Below are positions 33,945 through 44,699 of a DNA stretch of 64,000 bases, in pieces. Both the position numbers and the translations under genes were made by a program. Under the pieces are notes generated by a model that was given only the letters and a program-made list of their open reading frames with translations, ran no database searches and had not been told where the DNA came from. This DNA is from Lamellibrachia satsuma. Lineage: Eukaryota > Annelida > Polychaeta > Sabellida > Siboglinidae. Location of the stretch: NCBI GenBank assembly GCA_033239005.1, contig BSQZ01000025.1, positions 8,119,501 through 8,183,500 on the forward strand, read 5' to 3'. Numbering within the stretch: the stretch's first letter is position 1; each line of letters begins with the position of its first letter.

Positions 33945-34261
33945 CATTTAAACATCTACTCATTTAAACATCTACTCATTTAAACTTCTACTCATTTAAA
34001 CATCTGCTCATTTAAACATGTATTCATTTAAACATCTATTCTTTTAAGCATGTACTCATTTAAGCATCTCATTTAAATATGTACTCGTTTAAGCATCTGC
34101 TCACTTAAACATCTACTCATTTAAACATCTACTCACTTAAACATCTAATCATTTAAACATCTACTCATTTAAGCATCCACTCATTTAAACATCCACTCAT
34201 TTAGACATCTACTCACTTAAACATCTACTCATTTAAACATCTACTCATTTAAACATCTACT
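33945..34261. repeat. 16-bp minisatellite CATCTACTCATTTAAA, left part
   Basis: About 20 imperfect copies of CATCTACTCATTTAAA with ATGTATTCA and AAGCATC variants. It is split by the hAT-like element at 34262. Confidence 0.95.
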
Positions 34262-35340
34262 CAGGGTTGACTGAGTTACTTTTATTTTGTACTTGAGTAA
34301 AAGTAAGAGTAATTCACTTTGAAACTACTTGAGTAAAAGTAAAAGTAGCTGGTAAAATAAACTACTTGAGTAAAAATTAAAGTACTTTTCAATAGTACTT
34401 GAAGTAAAAGTAAAAAGTATTTTGAAAAATTACATTATCTTTAATGAGAGCTCACAACATAAAATAAATTCAATTAAATACAGAACTTAATTAATGATGA
34501 TGCACAATCTGTCTTTTTATCGAACTGTTGCTAATTGCAATTAAAAGTGACCTGTCAATTCTTTACTGTTTAGTTCTGCAGAGTAATCATTATTATGAAT
34601 TTATTAAACATCTCAATATGAATTTTATTCGTGAAAGTAAAATGCTGTTTAATGCTGACGTAAGCCGGTAAGGCCGTTGTTGACAATGCCAATGGGCGAA
34701 AATCGGTTCTCATTTTCGATCCACGATGTGCGTTCGCTCACGAATATCAGAATTGTGTCAGGGTGTGGGGATTAGCAATACATTGTCGAAATTGAAAATT
34801 TTAATATTTATAATACGTATTGGAAACTTACTGATTAGTAGTTTATATGGTGCAACGGAGACATTTGCATCATGGTTTAAGATGGCGTTCAAGCGTTTTG
34901 TGCTCGATGTGACATTTCATGTCAATGGCCTTGACCTGACCTATGCCAATATTTGGCAGACTTCGTTCACTGATGTAGATATAAAACAGTGGTTGCGTTG
35001 ATTTCCCGAAGAGAGGTACGCATGCAAATATGATCACGAACTGGTATGCGATTGAATGATATTAATAGTTTTTGGCCTGGCGACTACAAACAGTTTTTGA
35101 AATGTTGTTGACGGTGGAGCGCCACTGCCGGCAGCAGCGGTTTCACAATAAAATGTAACAAAAATATATTGCGAAGTAAATAAAGGTAACGGAGTAAAAA
35201 GTCTCGTTACTTTAGATAAAACTACTTCGTTACAAGTAAAAGTATTTAGTCAAAATTCTACTTCGTTACATGCCAATTACTTGAAATAACTACTCAGGTA
35301 TTGTAACAAAGTACTTTTACTTCGTTACATGCCAACCCTG
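34262..35340. mobile_element. hAT-like non-autonomous element, copy 2
   Basis: 1079 bases, starting CAGGGTTGACTGAGTTAC and ending CATGCCAACCCTG, flanked by a perfect 8-base duplication CATCTACT (34254-34261 and 35341-35348). Closely similar to copy 1, without the Penelope-like insertion. Ends and 8-base duplication fit hAT. A 91-codon frame (34726-35001) is also open in copy 1 (26381-26686) but does not resemble a transposase. Confidence 0.9.
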
Positions 35341-35610
35341 CATCTACTCACTTAAACACCTAGTCATTTAAACATGTACTCACTTAAGCATCTACTCACT
35401 TAACATCTACTCATTTAAACATCTATTCACTTAAACATTTACTCATTTAAACATCTACTCATTTAAACATGTATTCACTTAGACATCTACTCATTTAAAC
35501 ATCTACTCATTTAAACAACTACTCATTTATACATGTATTCACTTAAACATCTACTCATTTAAACATCTACACATTTAAACATGTATTCACTTAAACATCT
35601 ACTCATTTAA
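35341..35610. repeat. 16-bp minisatellite CATCTACTCATTTAAA, right part
   Basis: Continuation of 33945-34261 after the hAT-like insertion. Confidence 0.95.
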
Positions 35611-36027
35611 AGGCGACCCATATTTTTTGAACAAGGCTAGTGTGTTTTGTACGTACATCTCTGGGAACCCTAACCACTGGACAATTGGGCCACTGGACCA
35701 CTGGACCATTGGGCCACTGGACCATTGGGCCACTGGACCACTGGTTTCCACATGAACTAATGAATGATGGCACTGCAGCACAATAAGTGAATTGAATGAA
35801 TTATTTACTGATTGTGAATATGTTTAGCAATATAATTGACAGATGTCTGATAAGGCTGGGCTACACATAGATGAATAATCGTTGCACTCTCAATAAGCCA
35901 ATCGATTCCTTGTCCACTGACCATCTGAATCTTGTTGCTTTGGGTGGCAATATTGTTAATCTTGTTAAATCTGGTTACATTTTTGTTAAATCTGGTTAAA
36001 TCTTGTTAAATGCCTGTTTCTTTGCAG
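35611..36027. other. Intron 6 end with a short 12-bp repeat
   Basis: A few copies of a CACTGGACCATTGGGC-type repeat at 35675-35745 and TTGTTAAATCTGG repeats at 35950-36012; otherwise nothing seen. Confidence 0.6.
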
Positions 36028-36127
36028 AATGACACAGAACGTGATGTGGATCCGACACAAACTGGTGGCCATCTACCAGGTACTAAGTGCCCTCATTAAC
36101 ATGAAGCCCAAGAACCTGAGAGGAAAG
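36028..36127 (+). CDS. Host gene exon 7
   Basis: Acceptor TTTCTTTGCAG, donor GTTAGT at 36128. It completes a Lys codon from exon 6, then MTQNVMWIRHKLVAIYQVLS and ALINMKPKNLRGK; phase 0 out. The exon's last bases seed the array that follows. Confidence 0.85.
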
Positions 36128-36830
36128 GTTAGTGACCACTGCAGTGAGTGGCCACAGGGGGACATCCACTCACTTAGAGCTAAGTACCTGAGAGGAAAGG
36201 TTAGTGACCACTGCTGTGAATGACCACAGGAGGAAGTCCTCTCACTTAGAGCTAAGTACCTGAGAAGAAAGGTTAGTGACCACTGCAGTGAATGACCACA
36301 GGAGGAAGTCCTCTCACTTAGAGCTAAGTACCTGAGAGGAAAGGTTAGTGACCACTGCAGTGAATGACCACAGGAGGAAGTCCTCTCACTTAGAGCTAAG
36401 TACCTGAGAGGAAAGGTTAGTGACCACTGCTGTGAATGACCACAGGAGGAAGTCCTCTCACTTAGAGCTAAGTACCTGAGAGGAAAGGTTAGTGACCACT
36501 GCTGTGAATGACCACAGGAGGAAGTCCTCTCACTTAGAGCTAAGTACCTGAGAGGAAAGGTTAGTGACCACTGCTGTGAATGACCACAGGAGGAAGTCCT
36601 CTCACTTAGAGCTAAGTACCTGAGAGGAAAGGTTAGTGACCACTGCTGTGAATGACCACAGGAGGAAGTCCTCTCACTTAGAGCTAAGTACCTGAGAGGA
36701 AAGGTTAGTGACCACTGCTGTGAATGACCACAGGAGGAAGTCCTCTCACTTAGAGCTAAGTACCTGAGAAGAAAGGTTAGTGACCAGTGCTGTGAATGAC
36801 CACAAGAGGAAGTCCTCTCACTTAGAGATA
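36128..36830 (+). repeat. 72-bp minisatellite built from the exon 7 splice donor
   Basis: Nine further copies of a 72-base unit. Each ends with CCTGAGAGGAAAG followed by GTTAGTGACCACTGC, identical to the exon 7 end and the start of its intron. Including the true site there are ten identical or near-identical 5' splice sites. Units contain a TGA in the exon frame, so reading through is not possible on the plus strand; the 261-codon minus frame is a by-product. Confidence 0.93.
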
Positions 36831-37207
36831 TGTTCATAGCAAGCAAAGAATGGTGCAAAACGTCTTCAATTATAATTGTATTTGGTGTGAAAAGTGGAAT
36901 GTGGAAATCATTCTTTTGTTTAAATATGCCAAATTCATCAAAGTGTATAGGTTGAAAAGTAAATGTTCTTAATCTTATAAAGTTTGGTGCATGTGAAAAT
37001 CAAGGAACTTATGTGATATTTAAAAAGCATGTTTGGCCAGATTAAATGTGGTTCTTCAATGCATATTTCATTTAAAGTTTCTCTAGTTGAGTTATTTCGT
37101 GAAGCCATGCTACATATTTGTAAATGAGAAGGGTTTGAAAGATAATGGATGTATGTAAATGTTATTGTTTTGGATTGTGTATAATGTTTACCTACATCAC
37201 TCTTCAG

Positions 37208-37275
37208 CAACCATTGAAGATAGGCATTGTGAAAATGCTTTTCAGGGACCCATTTGCTGTGGACCCACTGGCAGG
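37208..37275 (+). CDS. Host gene exon 8
   Basis: Acceptor CACTCTTCAG, donor GTAAGT at 37276. It encodes QPLKIGIVKMLFRDPFAVD then PLAG, phase 0 in and phase 2 out. A nearer AG at 37245 would break the frame, which decides the start. Confidence 0.82.
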
Positions 37276-37450
37276 GTAAGTTATGTTTGACTAATGTTTT
37301 AATATGCATGGTCCTGGAAGAAATACCCATTAAAATAGGCTATTAGCAAAATTAGAAATGGGCAATAAACATCTTGCTAATGTGTCATTAATATTCAGTC
37401 TCTCAAATGGAGGCATATTATGTATACAAAGATAAAGGTACAGCCAGTGT
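37276..37450. other. Intron 8 start, nothing recognised
   Basis: Unique AT-rich sequence. Confidence 0.4.
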
Positions 37451-37879
37451 CATATCATTGAATTAAATTGAAAAACCTTTATTGTCCATTAAATGTTTCA
37501 CATAAAATGGAGATTTTCCTTTGGGCTCATACTGTTAAGATGTAAACAATAAGACAAAATATTAATATATGAGACAAGTAAAACATAGAACACATAAAAC
37601 ATGTTTGTAAGTACTGTACATCATTGTTATCACATCAATTGAATTTCAGCACACACACACACACATACACACACATGCATGCACGCACGCATGCATCCAC
37701 GCACACATGCACACAATTACACATTAAATCAGCTGACTTGGACATGATATTCAACGACAAGTTCATGCAATAGAATTCAATACGCTTATGGCTGATGGAA
37801 CAAAAGATCTCTTATAACAGTTTTAAGGCATTCTGTGTCGTCGACAAAGAAAAAGATAACACAGCTGCAGTCATTTGAT

Positions 37880-38115
37880 ACCAACAATGTTGCCCGCCTG
37901 GTTGACCACCTGAGCCAGTCTGGTTGACCACCCGAGCCAGCCTGGTTGACCAACCGAGCCAGCCTGGTTGATCACCCGAGCCAGCCTGGTTGACCACCCA
38001 AGCCAGCCTGGTTGACCACCTGAGCCAGCCTGGTTGATCACCCGAGCCAGCCTGGTTGACCACCCGAGCCAGCCTGGTTGACCACCCGAGCCAGCCGGGT
38101 TGACCACCTGAGCCA
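37880..38115 (-). repeat. 21-bp minisatellite inside the LINE C-terminus
   Basis: Eleven copies of a GAGCCAGCCTGGTTGACCAC-type unit. On the minus strand it reads through the LINE protein (ERLAQVVN before and QAGNIVGIK after), so it grew from that coding segment. Confidence 0.9.
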
Positions 38116-38454
38116 GCCTTTCTTTGTTCTTGACAGACAAATTGCCATACCATGACACTAGGTTAAAAGAAAGTATACTTTCAATCTAAGATCTGTACAC
38201 CAACTGCAGAACCTCTGCGATGACATTAAAACTCCTTAATTTTTGGAGCAAAAACAGACATTGTTGTGCCTTTTTGTATACATGGTCTACATTGTCAGAA
38301 ATGTAAGGTTTGAAAGTGGAGACTGTTTGCACAGGCTGCCCTTTGGTCATCAGTAGTTGAGAAAGAGGATGGTATGCATCCTTGACTCGACCATGTCCGA
38401 AGCACATCTCCTGTATTTTCTGGGCATTGAGCTTAAGAAAACTGTTGTCAAACC

Positions 38455-38935
38455 AGGATACAAGCATGTCAACATGATACAAGCATGTCAACATGATACA
38501 AGCATGTCAACATGATACAAGCATGTCAACATGATACAAGCATGTCAACATGATACAAGCATTTAAACATGATACAAGCATGTCAACATGATACAAGCAT
38601 GTCAACATGATACAAGCATTTAAACATGATACAAGCATGTCAACATGATACAAGCATTTAAACATGATACAAGCATTTAAACATGCTACAAGCATGTCAA
38701 CATGATACAAGCATGTCAACATGATACAAGCATGTCAACATGATACAAGCATTTAAACATGATACAAGCATGTCAACATGATACAAGCATGTCAACATGA
38801 TACAAGCATTTAAACATGATACAAGCATGTCAACATGATACAAGCATGTCAACATGATACAAGCATTTAAACATGATACAAGCATGTCAACATGATACAA
38901 GCATGTCAACATGATACAAGCATGTCAACATACTG
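38455..38935 (-). repeat. 19-bp minisatellite inside the LINE RT
   Basis: About 25 copies of ATGATACAAGCATGTCAAC with an ATTTAAACATG variant. The flanks belong to the same RT: YGDD on one side and SWFDNSFLKLN on the other. Confidence 0.93.
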
Positions 38936-39429
38936 GTCATACCGGGGTACAGTGAATATTCATGTTTAAGACATGCAGTAAGTGCCATGTCATCACCATA
39001 CTTTATAAGCTGGAGAACAGCATCATTACACATGATCTAATTTGTGTACACTAAAAAAAGAAGTGGGGACAAAACACACCCCTGGGGAGCACCTGTGACA
39101 AAACACACCCCTGGGAAGCACCTGTGACAAAACATTCAGTTATGTCCTTAGACATAACTGAACCATCAGGCAGGACTGTACACTCGGAGAGTGAGCCTCC
39201 CCCTGTCCGAACAGACAGACAGAGGATCAACTCTCACACAGACACGCTGTGGTCGGTTGCACAGAAACACTCTGATCCAAAGAACCAAGGTGGGGTTCAC
39301 CTGTAAGTAAAGTAGACGCTATAGAAGTAAATAAGGTTGAATGGTATTAAAAGCTGAGGAAAAATCCATAAAAAGGATCCTGACAACATTCCCAGTAGAG
39401 TCTAAATGTTTAAAGTCTATCAAGCAGTG

Positions 39430-40485
39430 TAAAAGTGGCATCCTCCACCCCTCCCTGCCCTGTATGTTAAAGTGGCATCATCCACACCCTCCCTGCCCTG
39501 TATGTTAATGTGGCATCCTCCACCCCCTCCCTGCCCTGTATGTTAATGTGGCATCTTCCACCCCCTCCCTGCCCTGTATGTTAAAGTGGCATCCTCCACC
39601 CCCTCCCTGCCATGTATGTTAAAGTGGCATCCTCCACCCCCTCCCTGCCCTGTATGTTAAAGTGGCATCCTCCACCCCCTCCCTGCCCTGTATGTTAAAG
39701 TGGCATCCTCCATCCCCTCCCTGCCCTGTATGTTAAAGTGGCATCCTTCACCCCCTCCCCGCCTGTATGTTAAAGTGGCATCCTCCATCCCCTCCCTGCC
39801 CTGTATGTTAAAGTGGCATCCTCCACCCCCTCCCTGCCCTGTATGTTAAAGTGGCATCCTCCACCCCCTCCCTGCCCTGTATGTTAAAGTGGCATCCTCC
39901 ATCCCCTCCCTGCCCTGTATGTTAAAGTGGCATCCTTCACCCCCTCCCCGCCTGTATGTTAAAGTGGCATCCTCCATCCCCTCCCTGCCCTGTATGTTAA
40001 AGTGGCATCCTCCATCCCCTCCCTGCCCTGTATGTTAAAGTGGCATCCTTCACCCCCTCCCCGCCTGTATGTTAAAGTGGCATCCTTCACCCTCTCCCTG
40101 CCCTGTATGTTAAAGTGGCATCCTCCACCCCCTCCCTGCCCTGTATGTTAAAGTGGCATCCTCCACCCCCTCCCTGCCCTGTATGTTAAAGTGGCATCCT
40201 CCACCCCCTCCCCGCCTGTATGTTAAAGTGGCATCCTTCACCCTCTCCCTGCCCTGTATGTTAAAGTGGCATCCTCCACCCCCTCCATGCCATGTATGTT
40301 AAAGTGGCATCCTTCACCCTCTCCCTGCCCTGTATGTTAAAGTGGCATCCTCCACCCCCTCCATGCCATGTATGTTAAAGTGGCATCCTCCACCCCCTCC
40401 CTGCCCTGTATGTTAAAGTGGCATCCTCCACCCCCTCCCCGCCTGTATGTTAAAGTGGCATCCTTCACCCTCTCCCCGCTCTGAG
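39430..40485 (-). repeat. 38-bp minisatellite inside the LINE RT N-terminus
   Basis: About 28 copies of a unit containing GTGGCATCCTCCACCCCCTC and CCTGCCCTGTATGTTAAA. The minus strand of the first unit reads YRAGRGVEDAT, leading into the LINE segment before motif A. Confidence 0.9.
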
Positions 40486-40970
40486 ATTTCTTGCTTCACT
40501 CTCTGGACTCCTTATACAGCCCATGGTTAGAGTCCAGGAGACTGAGACTTCTTGTTTCACCCTCGAGGCTCCTTATACAGCCCTTGGTGGGAGTCCAGGA
40601 GACTGAGACTTCTTGTTTCAACCTCTGGACTCCTTATACAGCCCTTGGTAGGAGTCCAGGAGACTGAGACTTCTTGTTTCACCCTCTGGACTCCTTATAC
40701 AGCCCTTGGTAGGAGTCCAGGAGACTGAGACTTCTTGTTTCACCCTCTGGACTCCTTATACAGCCCTTGGTAGGAGTCCGGGAGTCTGAGACTTCTTGTT
40801 TCACCCTCCAGGCTCCTTATACAGCCCTTGGTAGGAGTCCGGGAGTCTGAGACTTCTTGTTTCACCCTCCAGGCTCCTTATACAGCCCTTGGTAGGAGTC
40901 CAGGAGACTGAGACTTCTTGTTTCACCCTCCAGGCTCCTTATACAGCCCTTGGTAGGAGTGTGATTCCCT
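40486..40970. repeat. 61-bp minisatellite in intron 8
   Basis: Eight copies of a unit containing GAGACTTCTTGTTTCACCCT, GGACTCCTTATACAGCCC and TTGGTAGGAGTCCAGGAG. Might be LINE-derived but I could not identify the parent. Confidence 0.95.
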
Positions 40971-41275
40971 ACCTTTAGAAATTAGAAGACCATAACTCCA
41001 GTGTTTAACTGGCTGATTTAATCAGACTGTCAACGTGCATGTTCGTTGTCATCTTGAATCGGCAGGAAGGACACTTCAAGATTTTATTTCTTTCATGACA
41101 ACAATGATAATGCTTACATCTAAAACAATTCAGTTGTTGATTGACAACAACATATCAACAACTAACTACAGTAATAACAATTAATATAAATACTACTAAT
41201 TTAATTAGGCTTACACAAATTGGAATAACATGGAAGTCTCGAATATAGTGGAAAAATATTGACAAATATCTGAAG
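40971..41275. other. No recognisable feature (intron 8)
   Basis: Unique AT-rich sequence between two arrays. Confidence 0.5.
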
Positions 41276-42815
41276 CTGAAGTGCCTCAACCACAGCTTCT
41301 GTCCAGGGATAAGTTGTGCCTCAACCACAGCTTCTGTCCAGGGATAACTGGTGCCTCAACCACAGCTTCTGTCCAGTGATAACTGGTGCCTCAACCACAG
41401 TTTCTGTCCAGGGATAAGTGGTGCCTCAACCACAGCTTCTGTCCAGTGATAACTGGTGCCTCAACCACAGCTTCTGTCAAGTGATAACTGGTGCCTCAAC
41501 CACAGCTTCTGTCCAGGGATAAGTGGTGCCTCAACCACAGCTTCTGTCAAGTGATAACTGGTGCCTCAACCACAGCTTCTGTCCAGTGATAACTGGTGCC
41601 TCAACCACTGTTTCTGTCCAGGGATAACTGGTGCCTCAACCACTGTTTCTGTCAAGTGATAACTGGTGCCTCAACCACAGCTTCTGTCCAGGGATAAGTG
41701 GTGCCTCAACCACAGTTTCTGTCCAGTGATAACTGGTGCCTCAACCACAGCTTCTGTCAAGTGATAACTGGTGCCTCAACCACAGCTTCTGTTCAGAGAT
41801 AAGTGGTGCCTCAACCACAGCTTCTGTCAAGTGATAACTGGTGCCTCAACCACAGCTTCTGTCAAGTGATAACTGGTGCCTCAACCACAGCTTCTGTCCA
41901 GGGATAAGTGGTGCCTCAACCACAGCTTCTGTTCAGAGATAAGTGGTGCCTCAACCACAGCTTCTGTCAAGTGATAAATGGTGCCTCAACCACAGCTTCT
42001 GTCCAGGGATAAGTGGTGCCTCAACCACAGCTTCTGTCCAGTGATAACTGGTGCCTCAACCACAGCTTCTGTCCAGGGATAAGTGGTGCCTCAACCACAG
42101 CTTCTGTCCAGTGATAACTGGTGCCTCAACCACAGCTTCTGTCCAGGGATAAGTGGTGCCTCAACCACAGCTTCTGTCCAGTGATAACTGGTGCCTCAAC
42201 CACAGCTTCTGTCCAGTGATAACTGGTGCCTCAACCACAGCTTCTGTCCAGGGATAAGTTGTGCCTCAACCACAGCTTCTGTCCAGGGATAACTGGTGCC
42301 TCAACCACAGCTTCTGTCCAGTGATAACTGGTGCCTCAACCACAGTTTCTGTCCAGGGATAAGTGATGCCTCAACCACAGCTTCTGTCCAGGGATAAGTG
42401 ATGCCTCAACCGCAGCTTTTGTCCAGGGATAACTGGTGCCTCAACCGCAGCTTTTGTCCAGGGATAACTGGTGCCTCAGCCACAGTTTCTGTCCAGGGAT
42501 AAGTGATGCCTCAACCACAGCTTCTGTCCAGGGATAAATGGTGCCTCAACCACAGCTTCTGTCCAGGGATAACTGGTGCCTCAACCACAGTTTATGTCCA
42601 GTGATAACTGGTGCCTCAACCACAGCTTCTGTCCAGGGATAAGTGGTGCCTCAACCACAGCTTCTGTCCAGGGATAAGTGATGTCTCAACCACAGCTTCT
42701 GTCCAGGGATAAATGGTGCCTCAACCACATCTTCTGTCCAGGGATAAGTGATGCCTCAACCACAGCTTCTGTCCAGGGATAAGTGGTTCCTCAACCACAG
42801 CTTCTGTCCAGGTAT
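41276..42815. repeat. 33-bp minisatellite in intron 8
   Basis: About 46 copies of a unit with GTGCCTCAACCACAGCTTCT and GTCCAGGGATAACTG. Variants alternate GGGATAAGTG, GTGATAACTG and TCAAGTG. Confidence 0.97.
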
Positions 42816-42994
42816 ATTCGACAGTGACACAAATTCATCATATCACTGAGGGGCCATTCACGATTGTCAACATTTCATTTACCTCTTCATACAGAGCGTA
42901 CAAAAGCAGACATACTAATTTAAATTAATGTTGGTCTCATGCGAGATATGACGACTATTTCAGCATGCATCACTGCCCAGTGAACTGTTATGTA

Positions 42995-44200
42995 ACTGCT
43001 ATTTTATTGAAATTGCATGACAGTTCATGGTGCAACACTGTAGTACATCATGACAGTTCATCGTGCAGCACTGTAGTACATCATGATAGTTCATTGTGCA
43101 GCACTGTAATACATCATGACAGTTTATTGTGCAGCACTGTAGTACATCATGACAGTTCATTGTGCAGCCCTGTAGTACATCATGACAGTTCATTGTGCAG
43201 CCCTGTAGTACATCATGACAGTTCATTGTGCAGCCCTGTAGTACATCATGACAGTTCATCATGCAGTGCTGTAGTACATCATGACAGTTCATCATGCAGT
43301 GCTGTAGTACATCATGACAGTTCATCATGCAGTGCTGTAGTACATCATGACAGTTTATTGTGCAGCACTGTAGTACATCATGACAGTTCATTGTGCAGCC
43401 CTGTAGTACATCATGACAGTTCATTGTGCAGCCCTGTAGTACATCATGACAGTTCATTGTGCAGCACTGTAGTACATCATGACAGTTCATCATGCAGTGC
43501 TGTAGTATATCATAACAGTTCATCGTGCAGCGCTGTAGTACATCATGACAGTTCATTGTGCAGCCCTGTAGTACATCATGACAGTTCATCATGCAGTGCT
43601 GTAATACATCATGACAGTTCATCATGCAGTGCTGTAGTACATCATGACAGTTCATCATGCAGTGCTGTAGTACATCATGACAGTCCATCATGCAGTGCTG
43701 TAGTACATCATGACAGTTCATCATGTGGTGCTGTAGTACATCATGATAGTTCATTGCGCAGCACTGTAGTACATCATGACAGTCCATCATGCAGTGCTGT
43801 AGTACATCATGACAGTTCATCATGCAGTGCTGTAGTACATCATGACAGTCCATCATGCAGTGCTGTAGTACATCATGACAGTTCATCATGCAGTGCTGTA
43901 GTACGTCATGACAGTTCATCATGCAGTGCTGTAGTACGTCATGACAGTTCATCATGCAGTGCTGTAGTACATCATGACAGTTCATCGTGCAGTGCTGTAG
44001 TACGTCATGACAGTTCATCATGCAGAGCTGTAGTACATCATGACAGTTCATCGTGCAGTGCTGTAGTACATCATGACAGTTCATCATGCAGCACTGTAGT
44101 ACATCATGACAGTTCATCATGTAGTGCTGTAGTACATCATGACAGTTCATCGTGCAGCACTGTAGTACATCATGACAGTTCATCACGCATCTCTGTTGTA
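42995..44200. repeat. 33-bp minisatellite in intron 8
   Basis: About 36 copies of a unit with GTAGTACATCATGACAGTTC and ATCATGCAGTGCT. The 33-base length keeps frames of about 400 codons open on both strands; not genes. Confidence 0.97.
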
Positions 44201-44350
44201 CATCAATGTTTCCTAATGTAGAAAATTATTGACATTTTAGAGTAGGCCTACTAATTCGGGCACGGGGGTCTGTGATTTACCACTTTGTGCAAATAGTTAA
44301 ATGTTGTCAACTATGATTGGCCCCTAACAGCTGTGTGCTCTGTGCCACAG

Positions 44351-44617
44351 GAAGGCCCCGCCTCGCCAGGCCCTGACTCGCCAGGAGATCATGCAGCGCA
44401 CTAAGGACTCCCCTATCAGTCAGGCGGACGGTGGCAGTGCTGCAGGGGAGTCGACCGCCCGCACTGGCAAGGACAGCTCTCAGTCTCATCGTCAGTCTAT
44501 GTCCACCCAGTCCTCCTTCCACCTCCAACAGCAGGTGTCTGGGGTGAACCCTCTGCCTGGGCGCATCCTCTTTGATCGCATCAATGGCATACCAGCGAAG
44601 GTGTCCGGCACCCGCAG
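44351..44617 (+). CDS. Host gene exon 9
   Basis: Acceptor CTGTGCCACAG, donor GTAGGT at 44618. It completes a Gly codon from exon 8, then KAPPRQALTRQEIMQRTKDS, a low-complexity Ser/Gln-rich linker, and NPLPGRILFDRINGIPAKVS; phase 2 out. Higher GC than the surrounding intron. Confidence 0.88.
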
Positions 44618-44699
44618 GTAGGTGTCATATACGGGTTGTTTGTAAATTGCAATCGAGATTCAAAAATACACCTTGCGTAAGAATTATATAAATTGTCTT

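Larger units (their letters stand above)
37451..40490 (-). mobile_element. Rex1-like LINE, minus strand, riddled with minisatellites
   Basis: The minus strand ends with GGACAATAAAGGTTTTTCAA then an ATTCAATT tail, a Rex1-like LINE 3' terminus. Upstream it encodes RT pieces separated by tandem arrays: FMDFSSAFNTIQPYL (motif A, about 39330-39380), GAPQGCVLSPLLFLVYT (about 39055-39105), LIKYGDDMAL (YGDD replacing YADD, about 38990-39020), SWFDNSFLKLNAQK, NVDHVYKKAQQCLFLLQKL, and WYGNLSVKNKERLAQVVN near 38130. Three arrays have arisen inside its coding sequence. The 5' part is not identified; the edge at 40490 is the end of the last array. Confidence 0.8.

Noticed and set aside
36073..36858. 261-codon minus-strand repeat protein
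   Set aside because: Antisense translation of the 72-base array at exon 7.
37246..37275. A 30-base exon 8 using the AG at 37245
   Set aside because: It breaks phase with exons 7 and 9; the acceptor at 37207 gives a consistent frame.
41276..42815. CRISPR-like array (regular 33-base repeats)
   Set aside because: There are no unique spacers; whole units are tandem copies, and the genome is eukaryotic.
42965..44221. Overlapping 418- and 395-codon frames
   Set aside because: A 33-base unit without stops keeps both strands open; it is an intronic array.
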